Shown here in pieces: positions 46,694 through 56,583 of a stretch of 64,000 nucleotides of DNA. Position 1 is the first letter of the stretch, and every line of letters starts with the position of its first letter. The DNA lies in contig NZ_JAANOW010000001.1 in NCBI RefSeq assembly GCF_011758805.1, positions 2,728,001-2,792,000 of the forward strand. The letters run 5' to 3'. Source of the stretch: Mycolicibacterium fluoranthenivorans. Its GTDB lineage: Bacteria > Actinomycetota > Actinomycetes > Mycobacteriales > Mycobacteriaceae. A program made the position numbers and the translations under genes. Under the pieces are notes generated by a model. The model was not told the origin of the DNA, made no database searches, and saw only the letters and a program-made list of their open reading frames with translations.

Positions 46694-47800
46694 CTACTGC
46701 TGCAGCGGAATGCTCATCACCAGTTCGAATCCGCCGTCACTGGTGCCGTGAGATCGAATGGAACCGCCCAGCAGTTCCGCCCGCTCACGAAGTCCCAGCA
46801 GCCCGTGGTGGGAGCTGGGCAGGTGTTCGGGCGGGCGGGTGGACGCGGAGTTCGTCAGCCTGAGCTCGGCCGAATCGTCGGTGATCCACAGATCCATGGT
46901 GGCCTGCGCTCCCGGTGCGTGTTTGGCGATATTGGTGAGGCCCTCTTGCACGGTCCGGTACAGCGCGCGCTGAACGCTCGATGACGGCCGAGTCGACGCG
47001 GTATCGACGATGTTGATGGTGGTGTCGATACCCGATGTCTCGATCAGGTGGGGGAGGTCGTCGATGCTCGGCTGCGGGGCGAGTTCGATCTCGTGCGTTG
47101 CCGATGGCCTCAGCACACCGACCATTTCGCGTAGTTCATCGAGGGTGCGCACACTCAGCGCGCGGATGGTGCGGGCGGTCTCGGCGGAGGCCGGATCCGA
47201 AGAGGTGACTTGGAGCGCGCCGGCCTGCACTGCGATCAGGCTGACCTTGTGCGAAATCACATCGTGCATTTCGCGGGCCAGCGCTGTCCGTTCCTGCGTG
47301 ATTGCCTGCTGCACCAGGAGCTCTTCTTCGTGCGCGCGGGCACGTTCGATTTCGGCAAGCTTGTCCGACAGCGCGGCCCTGGCCCGGATCAACAACCCCA
47401 ACCACACCGGGGCAGCGCTGAAGACGATGGCATAGACCAAGCTCAGTATCGTGCTCACGCCGGAGTAGTCGCGGTCCCACGGACTGGCGTAGCAGACGAA
47501 GAACGCGGCGATGCACAGCACGAGGGCATACCGCGAACTCCGGCGTTCGGCAACGGTGTACAGCGCAATCAGCGGGGCGAGCGTGACATCGAAAATCAGA
47601 CCCGGAAGCGTCAGAGCGAGGGCCAGATAGGGCATCTTGTTCCGGAAGGGCAACACTCCCACCGCGATCACGGCCAAGGGCACCGCATACCGCGGGGGTT
47701 CTTCGGCAAGCAGGGAACCGACGGCGTCGCCGGCCGCGAGGGCAAGCACCACGAACTGAATCAACACCCGCCGGGCGGGTGCGGGCACGTGTGCCTTCAT
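46694..47800 (-). CDS. NarL-type sensor histidine kinase
   Basis: 368 residues. Five to six membrane helices in residues ~12-140 without a large extracellular loop, a coiled-coil linker (ARAALSDKLAEIERARAHEE), HisKA_3 dimerisation with phospho-acceptor His179 (LAREMHDVISHKVS), and a HATPase domain (VQRALYRTVQEGLTNIAKHA, GLLGLRERAELLGG). Intramembrane-sensing (LiaS/DesK-like) architecture suggests it senses membrane or envelope stress. It pairs with the response regulator upstream (ATGA overlap). Confidence 0.92.
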   Translation of the reverse strand: MKAHVPAPARRVLIQFVVLALAAGDAVGSLLAEEPPRYAVPLAVIAVGVLPFRNKMPYLALALTLPGLIFDVTLAPLIALYTVAERRSSRYALVLCIAAFFVCYASPWDRDYSGVSTILSLVYAIVFSAAPVWLGLLIRARAALSDKLAEIERARAHEEELLVQQAITQERTALAREMHDVISHKVSLIAVQAGALQVTSSDPASAETARTIRALSVRTLDELREMVGVLRPSATHEIELAPQPSIDDLPHLIETSGIDTTINIVDTASTRPSSSVQRALYRTVQEGLTNIAKHAPGAQATMDLWITDDSAELRLTNSASTRPPEHLPSSHHGLLGLRERAELLGGSIRSHGTSDGGFELVMSIPLQQ

Positions 47801-48444
47801 CGGTTCTCGAGCAACCCGGCGCGTTGGGCGATGATCGCCGCCTCGACCCGTGACTTGACCGACAGTTTGGACAAGATGGAGCTGACCTGGTCTTTGACTG
47901 TTCCGACGCTCGAATAGATGGTGGCGGCGATCTCTGCGTTGGAACGACCTTGGGCCAGCAGTGTCAACACCTCGGTCTCGCGATCGCTGAGCTTCTCGAT
48001 CATCGTGAGCGCCGACTCATCGGTGCGGTCTTCGAGGTATCCGGTGACCACCCGGGGACTGACTTTGTCCGAGAGGACGAGGCCACCGGCGGCAAGGCTG
48101 CGGACCATATGTGGAAGTTGCTCCGGGTCGGTGTCCTTGAGGAGGAAGCCCGCGGCTCCGAGTCGAAGGGCGGCGGCGATGTAGTCGTCGGCATCGAAGG
48201 TGGTGAGGACGGCGACCTTGGGCGGGTCGGGCATTTTCTGCAGGTCGGCCAGAATGCTGAGTCCGTCTTTGCCCGGCATCCGGATATCGAGCAGCACGAC
48301 GTCGGGTTGATATTCGGCAATGACGTCAAGTGCCTGGATGCCGTCACAGGTGGCCACGACATCAATGCCCTCGACGGCAGACAGGATCAACCTGAAGCCG
48401 GAGCGAATCAGTGCCTCGTCATCGACGATGACGACTTTCGTCAT
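47797..48444 (-). CDS. NarL/LuxR-type response regulator
   Basis: 215 residues. Receiver domain with the phosphorylation site Asp53 (VVLLDIRMPGKDG), acidic pair VDDE and Lys in LLKDTDPEQLP. The C-terminal LuxR HTH ~150-210 reads LSDRETEVLTLLAQGRSNAE and VGTVKDQVSSILSKL. First gene of the two-component operon, divergent from the membrane esterase at 48630, which is a likely target. Confidence 0.93.
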   Translation of the reverse strand: MTKVVIVDDEALIRSGFRLILSAVEGIDVVATCDGIQALDVIAEYQPDVVLLDIRMPGKDGLSILADLQKMPDPPKVAVLTTFDADDYIAAALRLGAAGFLLKDTDPEQLPHMVRSLAAGGLVLSDKVSPRVVTGYLEDRTDESALTMIEKLSDRETEVLTLLAQGRSNAEIAATIYSSVGTVKDQVSSILSKLSVKSRVEAAIIAQRAGLLENR

Positions 48445-48629
48445 CCGATCCCCCTAGCTTTCGGGCACACCGCATGCACAAGCATAGGGCCGGGCTCATC
48501 GCGGTCTGTCCGCCGTTTGCGGGATTCGGCCTGCCGGATGGCCGATCTGGCCGATCGGCGGATGCCGCGCGGCGTTGGTGGCAGCGATCATCGGTCGTGT
48601 TGTCCAGGATCCCAGAGGCGGTGTACACG

Positions 48630-49937
48630 ATGTTGGACTGGCCTCTCCTCGAGGGACCCATCCGGACTCTTCTGCAGGTCGGTGCCGCATCACTTGTCAT
48701 GTGGCTGCTGATCAGGCTGTTCGGTGCGCCCAGGCCGCTGTCGTGGAAAGCGGCTCTGGTGGCGGCCGGCGCGGTCCTCGCGGTCGCCGTCACCTGGCTG
48801 GGCCAATATGTGGCCCGCCATGTGCTGGTGCTTTTTCCCGACCGGCTGACTGCTTCGGTCTACGTATGGGTGGGCATCGGGCTCTTCGTGGCCTGCCTGG
48901 CATGCGGGGTTGCCGCCGTTGAGCAACGTCGGCGGCTCAAGGTGACCGCGCTGGCGGCGTGCGCGGTGGCCGTACTGGCATGTGCCAACCAGGTCAACGC
49001 CACCTTCGGTGCCTATCCGACCATCAGGTACGCGCTGGGGATCGCGCATCCCGATGACATCGCCCTGCCGGCAAGTCGCGCACGAACACTGGTGTCCACG
49101 GCTGACCGTTCTCTGGAATCTCAATGGAAGCGGCCGGCCGACCTTGACTCGCGGGGCAAGATCACCACGGCGGTGATCCCGGGTTCGCTGTCGTCGTTCG
49201 GTGCCCGCCCGGCGAAGATCTACCTCCCGCCGGCGTACTTCGCGCCGCTGCCGCCTCGGCTGCCGGTGCTGATCCTGCTCACCGGACAGCCAGGGACGCC
49301 ACAGGACTGGCTCGGCGCAGGACGATTGTCGGTGGTGATGGATTCGTTCGCTGCCGAGCACCAGGGCCTGGCACCGGTGGTGGTCGTCCCCGACCCCACG
49401 GGAGGCCCGCTGGCCGACCCCCTGTGTGTGGACTCACGCAGGGGGAAGGCCGACAGCTACTTGGCAGTGGACGTGCCGCGCTGGATTTCGGCAAAACTGA
49501 CAGTCGCGCAACATCATTCGGCCTGGAGCGTGGCGGGCGCGTCCTACGGCGGGACCTGTGCGCTACAACTGGCCACCAATCATCCCGACGTGTATCCCAC
49601 ATTCCTCGACATAGCCGGATCCGTCGAACCGACGCTGGGCGACCGGAACCGCACCGTCGCAGAGGCTTTCGGGGGTGATTTCACGGCGTTCGAGCGAATC
49701 AATCCGCTGACCCTGCTCGGTTCTCGGCGCTACCCCGACAGTGCCGGAGCGGTGGTGGCCGGAACCTCGGATGCCGAGGCACGCGGTGACGGCCGACGGA
49801 TCGTCCAGGCCGGCAAGACTGCCGGAATGCAGATCCATCTCACCGAGCTACCCGGGGCGCACGATTGGCGGTTGTTCTCCTCGGCGCTGCGTCACGAGTT
49901 GCCCTTCCTCGCGCGAAAGATCGGCCTCATCGACTGA
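48630..49937 (+). CDS. Membrane-anchored esterase (antigen-85/esterase D-like)
   Basis: 435 residues from ATG 48630; the longer frame to 48474 has no ribosome site and overlaps the promoter area. Four hydrophobic helices in residues ~10-120 (LLQVGAASLVMWLLIRLF, LVAAGAVLAVAVTWLGQYV, YVWVGIGLFVACLACGVA, LAACAVAVLACANQ), then an extracytoplasmic hydrolase: VLILLTGQPGTPQDWL, nucleophile Ser in WSVAGASYGGTCALQLATN, His in LPGAHDWRLF. This is the fold of mycolyltransferases and esterase D. It may act on cell-envelope lipids; divergent from the two-component system. Confidence 0.8.
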   Translation: MLDWPLLEGPIRTLLQVGAASLVMWLLIRLFGAPRPLSWKAALVAAGAVLAVAVTWLGQYVARHVLVLFPDRLTASVYVWVGIGLFVACLACGVAAVEQRRRLKVTALAACAVAVLACANQVNATFGAYPTIRYALGIAHPDDIALPASRARTLVSTADRSLESQWKRPADLDSRGKITTAVIPGSLSSFGARPAKIYLPPAYFAPLPPRLPVLILLTGQPGTPQDWLGAGRLSVVMDSFAAEHQGLAPVVVVPDPTGGPLADPLCVDSRRGKADSYLAVDVPRWISAKLTVAQHHSAWSVAGASYGGTCALQLATNHPDVYPTFLDIAGSVEPTLGDRNRTVAEAFGGDFTAFERINPLTLLGSRRYPDSAGAVVAGTSDAEARGDGRRIVQAGKTAGMQIHLTELPGAHDWRLFSSALRHELPFLARKIGLID

Positions 49938-49955
49938 GGTGAGCCGCCTGCTGCT

Positions 49956-50201
49956 TCACTGTTCCGGTGCCGAGAATCCGGTCCGAATCATGTCGATGGT
50001 CTGGTCGAGGATGCGCGCATCATCGAATCCTCGGGTGACGATCTCCAGCGATGTGCCGTCAGCGGCTGGCCGCACGGTCACGGTGCTGGTGGACAGATCG
50101 ACCGCTGTCACCATCGACACGCTGGCCCACCCCACCGACGAGACGGTGACTGCCAGCGCGGCAAGTCGACTCCACCGTTGGCACTGCCCCTTCCCGGTCA
50201 C
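49956..50201 (-). CDS. Small exported/membrane protein
   Basis: 81 residues with an N-terminal hydrophobic helix (LAALAVTVSSVGWASVSMVT, ~12-33) and a short beta-rich exported part (LSTSTVTVRPAADGTSLEIV). It overlaps the upstream gene by ATGA, so they form a two-gene unit. No family recognised. Confidence 0.55.
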   Translation of the reverse strand: MTGKGQCQRWSRLAALAVTVSSVGWASVSMVTAVDLSTSTVTVRPAADGTSLEIVTRGFDDARILDQTIDMIRTGFSAPEQ

Positions 50202-50401
50202 TGTGCGGGGTTCTTGGGCGATACCAGTGAAACCTCTTCCGGTGGAGATGGTTTCGCGATATGGATGGTCACGATCACCGTGCCGTTCAGTATTACCGAC
50301 AGGGCGACGACGATGATCGCGACCAGCCTGCGCCGGGCCATCGCCGGTGTGCTGGACACGGCGGCAGGTTCGTTGAGCAGGAGCATGTCATCGACCATCA
50401 C
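50198..50401 (-). CDS. Small single-pass membrane protein
   Basis: 67 residues: about 24 cytoplasmic residues, RRR, one helix (LVAIIVVALSVILNGTVIVT, ~26-47), and a short outer tail ending SPKNPAQ. ATG 50401. Translationally coupled to the following 81-aa gene. Unknown function. Confidence 0.55.
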   Translation of the reverse strand: MMVDDMLLLNEPAAVSSTPAMARRRLVAIIVVALSVILNGTVIVTIHIAKPSPPEEVSLVSPKNPAQ

Positions 50402-50596
50402 TGCCGGCCCGGCTTTGCGTCATCACCGAGCCGACTGAGATGTTCAGCCGACTGTCCAGAATTTCGCCCCGCGCCCCCGGCGCCGGACCGCTCAGCCGAT
50501 CGGCGGTCGCTGCCAGCCGGGTGACCGATATCGCGCGGCGCGGGTTCGCGCCAGTGTGGTGAGAACCAGGCGGGGCGAGGAGATCGAGGTGAGTGC

Positions 50597-51220
50597 ATGA
50601 TCGCGCGGAGGGCAGCGGCGGTGGCGATCGCGGTGGGATCGTTGGTGGGGGCGGGCAATGGCATCGCACACGCACGGTTGGACGACCAGCTCAGTGCCGT
50701 CGACGGCGCGGGCCGGACCCTGACGGTTCAGCAATGGGACACCGTCGTCGAGGGTGTCGCGTCCCTGGACCGCAACCCGCTCACCCGCGAGTGGTTTCAC
50801 TCGGGGAAGGCCACCTACGCGGTGTCCGGTCCTGACGCCGCCGGGTTCAAGGGCAAGCTGGAGCTCGGCTATCAGGTCGGCTTCCCCTGGGCCCTCGGTA
50901 TGAACGTCTCTTTCACCTACACCACGCCGAATGTCAAGGCCGACAAGGGTAACCCGCGCAACGGGTACCTGCGGGTCATCACCCCGAATCTGTTCCCCGG
51001 CGTATCGATCACGTCCAACCTGAGTAATGGCCCTGGTACGCAGGAGGTTTCGACGTTCTCCACCGGTGTTTCCGGTGCCGAAGGTGCGGTGGCCGTGTCG
51101 AATGCGCACGGCACGGTGACCGGTGTCGCCGGCGGGGTGCTCCTGCGGCCGTTTGTCCGGCTCACCTCGAGTACAGGTGCCACCGTCACGACGTACACGC
51201 ACCCGTGGAATCTGGATTGA
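50597..51220 (+). CDS. MspA-family outer-membrane porin with altered constriction
   Basis: 207 residues: signal peptide to about residue 26 (VAIAVGSLVGAGNGIAHA), then the MspA fold (RTLTVQQWDTVVEGVASLDR, LTREWFHSGKATYAVSGP, LELGYQVGFPWALGMNVSFT, GAVAVSNAHGTVTGVAGGVL). MspA forms octameric water-filled pores in the mycolic-acid outer membrane. By MspA mature numbering the constriction segment is V87-K88-A89-D90-K91-G92-N93 against I-L-I-D-D-G-D in MspA. Asp118 and Asp134 are also replaced (Asn, Gly), and the following loop is about three residues shorter. So the pore is far less negative than MspA. ATG 50597 has GAGGTGAG upstream. Confidence 0.92.
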   Translation: MIARRAAAVAIAVGSLVGAGNGIAHARLDDQLSAVDGAGRTLTVQQWDTVVEGVASLDRNPLTREWFHSGKATYAVSGPDAAGFKGKLELGYQVGFPWALGMNVSFTYTTPNVKADKGNPRNGYLRVITPNLFPGVSITSNLSNGPGTQEVSTFSTGVSGAEGAVAVSNAHGTVTGVAGGVLLRPFVRLTSSTGATVTTYTHPWNLD

Positions 51221-51280
51221 TCTTGCGACAATGAAGGACCGTGATGCGTCACAGCCTACGACGAGATGTGAGTTTGTGGG

Positions 51281-51718
51281 TCATCTCCGGGTGGCCGACA
51301 TGCGTCCCTCATCGACCAGTCGTGGAAACAAAGGTGCTCCCCGCAGGGGGCCGTAGTCTGCGGCGGCGAAGGCTGCGGCGGCCGCCGATACCAACGCCAG
51401 GATGAGGGCCGGCTGGGGGCTGGCGTGGGCAGGGAAGTCGTAGAACAGCAGCCAGGCCAGTGTCACTGTGGTGATTACACCAAGACCATCGGTTGTGCCG
51501 ATGATCGAAACATCCGGTCTGTTCAGGCCGATCTGTCCGCCGGTGATCGCGGTGGTCAACGCACACCCGGCCAGGCCCACGCAGAGCGGAAAAGTGAGCT
51601 TCCACAACCCCCACGCGATGCGGTCGGCGTCCTGAACCTGGGCCCACGGCAGGAATAATGCGACGATCATCAAGGCGCCAGCTATGCCGCAGACCACCCG
51701 TCGAAGCAATGTAGTCAT
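51281..51718 (-). CDS. Four-helix membrane protein
   Basis: 145 residues with helices at about 7-26 (VVCGIAGALMIVALFLPWA), 40-62, 75-95 and 103-124 (ALILALVSAAAAAFAAADY). The first is followed by a polar AQVQDADRIAWGLWKL. Looks like the many small actinobacterial membrane proteins with a PWA turn; no function known. ATG 51718, GGAGAA upstream. Convergent with the porin gene. Confidence 0.6.
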   Translation of the reverse strand: MTTLLRRVVCGIAGALMIVALFLPWAQVQDADRIAWGLWKLTFPLCVGLAGCALTTAITGGQIGLNRPDVSIIGTTDGLGVITTVTLAWLLFYDFPAHASPQPALILALVSAAAAAFAAADYGPLRGAPLFPRLVDEGRMSATRR

Positions 51719-51804
51719 GTCGTTCTCCTCACGGTTGCTTCAGTAATCGTTGAGATCAAAGGTCGTGCTGTCGATTACCTAGACGTAATGGAGCCGCGAA
51801 CCCG

Positions 51805-52632
51805 ATGCGGCTACAGTCGATGCGAATGGCAACCATTGGCTCCGCTCCGCAGGTCGGGCCGCTGCTGCGGGAGTGGCGGCAACGGCGTCGGCTGACCCAG
51901 CTAGAGCTTGCGCTCGATGCGGGCGTGTCGGCGCGGCATCTGAGTTTCATCGAGACCGGCCGCTCCAAGCCCGGGCGAGACATGCTGCTGCGCCTTGGAG
52001 AGCGGCTCGACGTCCCGTTCCGCGAACGCAACCTGCTACTGCTCGCCGCTGGGCATGCTCCAGCATTCCCTGAGCATCCCTTCGGCGCACCCGAACTCGC
52101 GCCAGTCCGCGAAGCGCTGGAGCGGATTCTGAAAAGTCACGAGCCCTATCCGGCGGTCGTCTTCGACCGTCACTGGAATCTGGTCGCCGCGAACGCAGCC
52201 ATACAACCGCTCATAGCGACCATCGATCCTGCGTTGCTCGACCCGCCGGTCAACGTACTTCGCATCGGTCTGGAGTTGATTCCGCAGATCATCAACGCCC
52301 ACGATGTCATGGGCTACTTTCGTGATCGCATTGAGCGCCAGCTTGCCGCCACCGCCGACAAGCAGCTTGCACAGCTTCTGGACGAGTTCGACACCTACCT
52401 GTCCAGCGAAGATCGAGGCGCGGCAAGCGAATCCGACTTCGCGCAGAATCTAGGTCCGGTCAGAGTCCGGGCGCCCGGCGGCGGCGAGTGGTCGTTCTTC
52501 GGCATGTTCGGCACATTCGACATGCCGTTCGAAGTCACGATTTCCGAATTGGCCATGGAGTTGCTCTTTCCCGCCGACCGTGCGACTGCCGATGCGTTTG
52601 CGTCGCTTGCTCGAGATCGCGACGGAAGCTAG
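51805..52632 (+). CDS. XRE-family regulator with MmyB-like ligand domain
   Basis: 275 residues (ATG 51805; ATG 51826 is eight bases after TACAGT and could be a leaderless start). HTH: LREWRQRRRLTQLELALDAG, VSARHLSFIETGRSKPGRDM. The remaining ~180 residues are the MmyB-like domain (PYPAVVFDRHWNLVAANAAI), proposed to bind fatty-acid-like ligands in some homologues. It often regulates a neighbouring oxidoreductase gene, but none is present here; the stop overlaps the convergent MocR gene by four bases. Confidence 0.88.
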   Translation: MRLQSMRMATIGSAPQVGPLLREWRQRRRLTQLELALDAGVSARHLSFIETGRSKPGRDMLLRLGERLDVPFRERNLLLLAAGHAPAFPEHPFGAPELAPVREALERILKSHEPYPAVVFDRHWNLVAANAAIQPLIATIDPALLDPPVNVLRIGLELIPQIINAHDVMGYFRDRIERQLAATADKQLAQLLDEFDTYLSSEDRGAASESDFAQNLGPVRVRAPGGGEWSFFGMFGTFDMPFEVTISELAMELLFPADRATADAFASLARDRDGS

Positions 52633-54071
52633 ACGGACCCTGCTCGCGCCGATCCGTAGACTTCGCCGAGTCTGGTGAGTGCATCGCCAACGGTGGCCTC
52701 CGTGGTGGACCCATATCCGATGATCAGTGCGGGTGGGGCGACCGCCGGGCTGTGGAAGTGCCAACTGGCCCCTTCGATCACGATGCCACGCTCGCGTGCT
52801 GCGGTGAGCAGATCAGCTTCGTCGCACCACTGCGGTAACTCCACGTAGAGGTGCAGTCCGGCATCGATTCCCTTCACCGCGGCACCGGGCAATGCGGTCG
52901 CGGTCGCCTGAACGGCTGCGTCGCGCCGGTGGCGGTAGATGGGTCGCACTCGTCGCAGATGACGTGTGAGGCCGCCGGTCTCGATGAACCGTGCGAGCGC
53001 ACGCTGTTCCAAGACGCTGGTGCCGGTGTCATCGAGCAGTTTCTGATGGACCACCGCGCCGGTCAACCATCGTGGTAGCACCATCCACCCGAGCCGAAGC
53101 GCAGGGGTGAGGGTCTTGCTCACGCAGCCGGTGTAGACGACGTGTTCGGGTGCGAGTCCTTGTAAGGCACCCAGGGGCGCACTGTCGTAACGGAATTCGG
53201 CGTCATAGTCATCTTCGATGATCACCATGTTGCGCTGTCGCGCCCAGCGAAGTAGTGCGGTGCGCCGCGGTGTGCTCAGCACCGCACCAGTGGGGTAGGA
53301 GTGGGCCGGCGCGGTGAGGAGTGCGCCGACGTCGAGATTATCAAGGGCGTTCACGTGGAGTCCGTCATCGTCGACCGGCACGCCGGTGACGTTCAATCCG
53401 GCGTTGATGATGGCCTGGCGGTGTAGTCCGAAGCCAGGATCTTCCATGGCGATCGTTCGGACGCCGCGTGCGTGCAGTGCCCGGCAGATGAGAGTGATCG
53501 CCTGCGTGATCCCACTGCAGACGAGGATGTTCTCTGGTGCAGCGGCGACGCCGCGGACGCGGGACAGATAGTCGGCAAGTGCGTCACGCAGTTCTTGTAC
53601 GCCGGCGGGCCCGGGATAGCCGAGGCGACCGTCGGGAAGCGCCTGGAGGGCGGTGCGGTAGTGGCGCAGCCACTCGGCGCGGGGGAATAGTGCTGGATCG
53701 GGAAGTCCGGCGAAAAGACCTATGGCAGAGGTGACTTCAGCTGATCGGGAGTCCACAGCGGGGCGGTCCGAGGATACGGGAAGCACACGAGTGCCGGATC
53801 CTTGGCGAGCGGAGAGATATCCGTCGGCGATGAGCTGTTGGTAGGCGTCGACGACGACACTGCGGGCCACGTCGAGGTCGCGGGCCATGACGCGGGTCGG
53901 CGGAAGGCGCGCACCGGCCGGTAGTCGACCGTCGCGGATCATGGCGCGCAGTTGTTGAGCGAGTTGTTCGCGCACGACACGCTGGGAGCGGTTCAGATGG
54001 ATGAGTAGTTCGGGCGAGAAACCAGCCGATGAATTGGTCCGTTGAGATACATCCGGATTGGACCGTGACAT
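52629..54071 (-). CDS. MocR/PdxR-type GntR-aminotransferase regulator
   Basis: 480 residues: GntR winged helix (residues ~25-95, SQRVVREQLAQQLRAMIRDG, LPPTRVMARDLDVARSVVVD) joined to a fold-type I aminotransferase-like domain (~120-470) with VIIEDDYDAEFRY and the PLP lysine in VYTGCVSKTLTPALRLGW. MocR regulators sense PLP or amino compounds such as GABA or taurine. Divergent from the 145-aa protein at 54101, a likely target. Confidence 0.9.
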   Translation of the reverse strand: MSRSNPDVSQRTNSSAGFSPELLIHLNRSQRVVREQLAQQLRAMIRDGRLPAGARLPPTRVMARDLDVARSVVVDAYQQLIADGYLSARQGSGTRVLPVSSDRPAVDSRSAEVTSAIGLFAGLPDPALFPRAEWLRHYRTALQALPDGRLGYPGPAGVQELRDALADYLSRVRGVAAAPENILVCSGITQAITLICRALHARGVRTIAMEDPGFGLHRQAIINAGLNVTGVPVDDDGLHVNALDNLDVGALLTAPAHSYPTGAVLSTPRRTALLRWARQRNMVIIEDDYDAEFRYDSAPLGALQGLAPEHVVYTGCVSKTLTPALRLGWMVLPRWLTGAVVHQKLLDDTGTSVLEQRALARFIETGGLTRHLRRVRPIYRHRRDAAVQATATALPGAAVKGIDAGLHLYVELPQWCDEADLLTAARERGIVIEGASWHFHSPAVAPPALIIGYGSTTEATVGDALTRLGEVYGSARAGSV

Positions 54072-54100
54072 AGACCAATTGTAGGCGTGATGCTATAGCG

Positions 54101-54538
54101 GTGGAAGAACCGAACATCGCAGCACGGCTGCTTGCGACACCGGTGATCGTGCCGTGGATGCCGGGACCGGGCGCATCGACAACAGGCCCGGTAGTGGTAA
54201 GCGTCACCGAGATTCGTGCAGCACACCGTCGCGATGTGCCGGGTGTCGCTGCCAGAGGTTGCCGGATGAGGATGGGCTGGTACGGCATGTCCGGCGCCGT
54301 GGGTCTATGGCTATGGTCCCTTCCTGCCGCGTTGCGTGGCGGCTCGATATCGGTATGGGAGGACGAGCAGAGCCTGCAGCGGTTCATCGACTTGCCTCGC
54401 CACGTCGACATCATGAACAGCTACCGCATGCGCGGAACGGTTCGCGCCGACAGGTGGTCGGCTGAGCGCTTCGAGCCCGGTGCTGTTCTGGAGAGGGCGC
54501 GTGACTGGATCGTTGAGGTGGTCCCGTGCGCGGGGTGA
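54101..54538 (+). CDS. Hypothetical protein, monooxygenase-like fold
   Basis: 145 residues. GGSISVWEDEQSLQRFIDLP followed by RHVDIMNSYRMRGTVRADRW resembles the dimeric alpha+beta barrel proteins (ABM/DUF3291-type) in which such a WxDxxSLxxFxxxxxH segment is common. The N-terminal half carries ATPVIVPWMPGPGAS. The start is uncertain (upstream bases overlap the MocR promoter). It overlaps the next gene by 13 bases and is probably cotranscribed. Confidence 0.55.
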   Translation: MEEPNIAARLLATPVIVPWMPGPGASTTGPVVVSVTEIRAAHRRDVPGVAARGCRMRMGWYGMSGAVGLWLWSLPAALRGGSISVWEDEQSLQRFIDLPRHVDIMNSYRMRGTVRADRWSAERFEPGAVLERARDWIVEVVPCAG

Positions 54539-54918
54539 CGGTTTATGCCTGTGCCCGGATTGGGTTCGGGATGGCCGCCCTCGTGGCGCCGGCAATCGTC
54601 GGGAAGTCGATGACGGGCCTCGGCGGCGCAACCCCGGCGGCCGGCGTGTTTGTGCGTGGAATGGGCGCCCGCGAAGTCGGTATCGGGCTGAGTGTGCTTG
54701 GTGCCGAGCGTAATCGTTCATCGATCAGACCGAACCTGCTTGCGGGCCTGATCACTGATGGCGGTGACGTAGCGGCGATCATCATCGCGTGGCGTCAGCT
54801 ACCGCCCGTCGAAAGGGCATTGGGCCTGGCGCTTGCAGTCGGCGCCGGAACTGTCGGCGCCGCGCTGCTGGCCGTCACACCTGGATCGGAACATCGTCCT
54901 GTCAGTGTGCCGCGTTGA
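54526..54918 (+). CDS. DUF4267-like membrane protein
   Basis: 130 residues from GTG 54526. Hydrophobic helices: about 3-22, 65-85 and 100-122, with GMGAREVGIGLSVLGAERNR and LLAGLITDGGDVAAIIIAWR between, matching small DUF4267 proteins of actinobacteria (three to four helices). Function unknown. Second gene of the unit divergent from MocR. Confidence 0.65.
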   Translation: MRGVTVYACARIGFGMAALVAPAIVGKSMTGLGGATPAAGVFVRGMGAREVGIGLSVLGAERNRSSIRPNLLAGLITDGGDVAAIIIAWRQLPPVERALGLALAVGAGTVGAALLAVTPGSEHRPVSVPR

Positions 54919-55005
54919 CCATCGAGGGCTTCGTGCGGTCTGGCGCCAGTAAGGCGCCACCGGGGCTGTCGCAGGGGCCGACCGGTGTGCGAAAGTACCC
55001 GTTCA

Positions 55006-55683
55006 ATGGACATGTTGATTCGACGCGGAGCTGCAGTCGCCGCCGTGCTCGTCACGGTCGGCTGTTCAGCGGAGCCTGCTCATCACGCGTCCATCATGGA
55101 CGTGCTCGCCAATCCGAGTTCGAGCGCCAAGCCCACACCGACGGCTGTGGCGCCGGTGGCCGCACCTCTGGGTACCGCGGAATCCGCGCGAGGAATGACG
55201 ATGACGCCGCGAGCGGACAATCTCGCGCTGACCCACCAAAGCCAGAGTGGCGACCTGGAACTCGGCATCGAGATCTCGATCAGCGGTGCCACCGCACCAC
55301 TGGAGACCACCGGTTTCAACGCCGGCCTGCGTCTGGACACCAGCAACGGTGAGGAACTGCGCCCGGTGCCGCCCACCGTGCTGACGATGCCGCCGCTGCC
55401 ATCCCCGGTCAGCGGTGACGCTGACGGTTGGGTGTTCTTCCACGTCAAGCCCGATGCGCAGCCGACGCAGCTGCGGTTGATGGCCGCCGCGGCGGCCAGC
55501 TACTACGGTCCGTCTGGACAGCCGATCGGCATCTGGACCATGCCGGCCGCGCTACCGAGCCCGGCGCCGGCGCCCGAGCCGGTCACGCCCGAGCCTGCCG
55601 CCACCGACCCGGGCAACGCGCCCAGGACCGGCCCGCACCCGCGCCACAATTCCCCGTTCTGCCGCCTCACACACCTGTGCTGA
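55006..55683 (+). CDS. Lipoprotein with Pro-rich C-terminus
   Basis: 225 residues from ATG 55006 (ATG 55012 also possible). Signal and lipobox AVAAVLVTVGC (Cys about 20), a Ser/Pro-rich linker, then a beta-sandwich-like region ~65-185 (NLALTHQSQSGDLELGIEIS, GWVFFHVKPDAQPTQLRLMA) that resembles the DUF4352/telokin-like domains of exported mycobacterial proteins. A ~35-residue Pro/Ala/Glu tail is followed by NSPFCRLTHLC with two cysteines. Probably anchored to the outer face of the membrane. Function unknown. Confidence 0.7.
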   Translation: MDMLIRRGAAVAAVLVTVGCSAEPAHHASIMDVLANPSSSAKPTPTAVAPVAAPLGTAESARGMTMTPRADNLALTHQSQSGDLELGIEISISGATAPLETTGFNAGLRLDTSNGEELRPVPPTVLTMPPLPSPVSGDADGWVFFHVKPDAQPTQLRLMAAAAASYYGPSGQPIGIWTMPAALPSPAPAPEPVTPEPAATDPGNAPRTGPHPRHNSPFCRLTHLC

Positions 55684-55706
55684 CCAATCGGTCATGAGAC
55701 GCGCTG

Positions 55707-56583
<877 letters not shown>

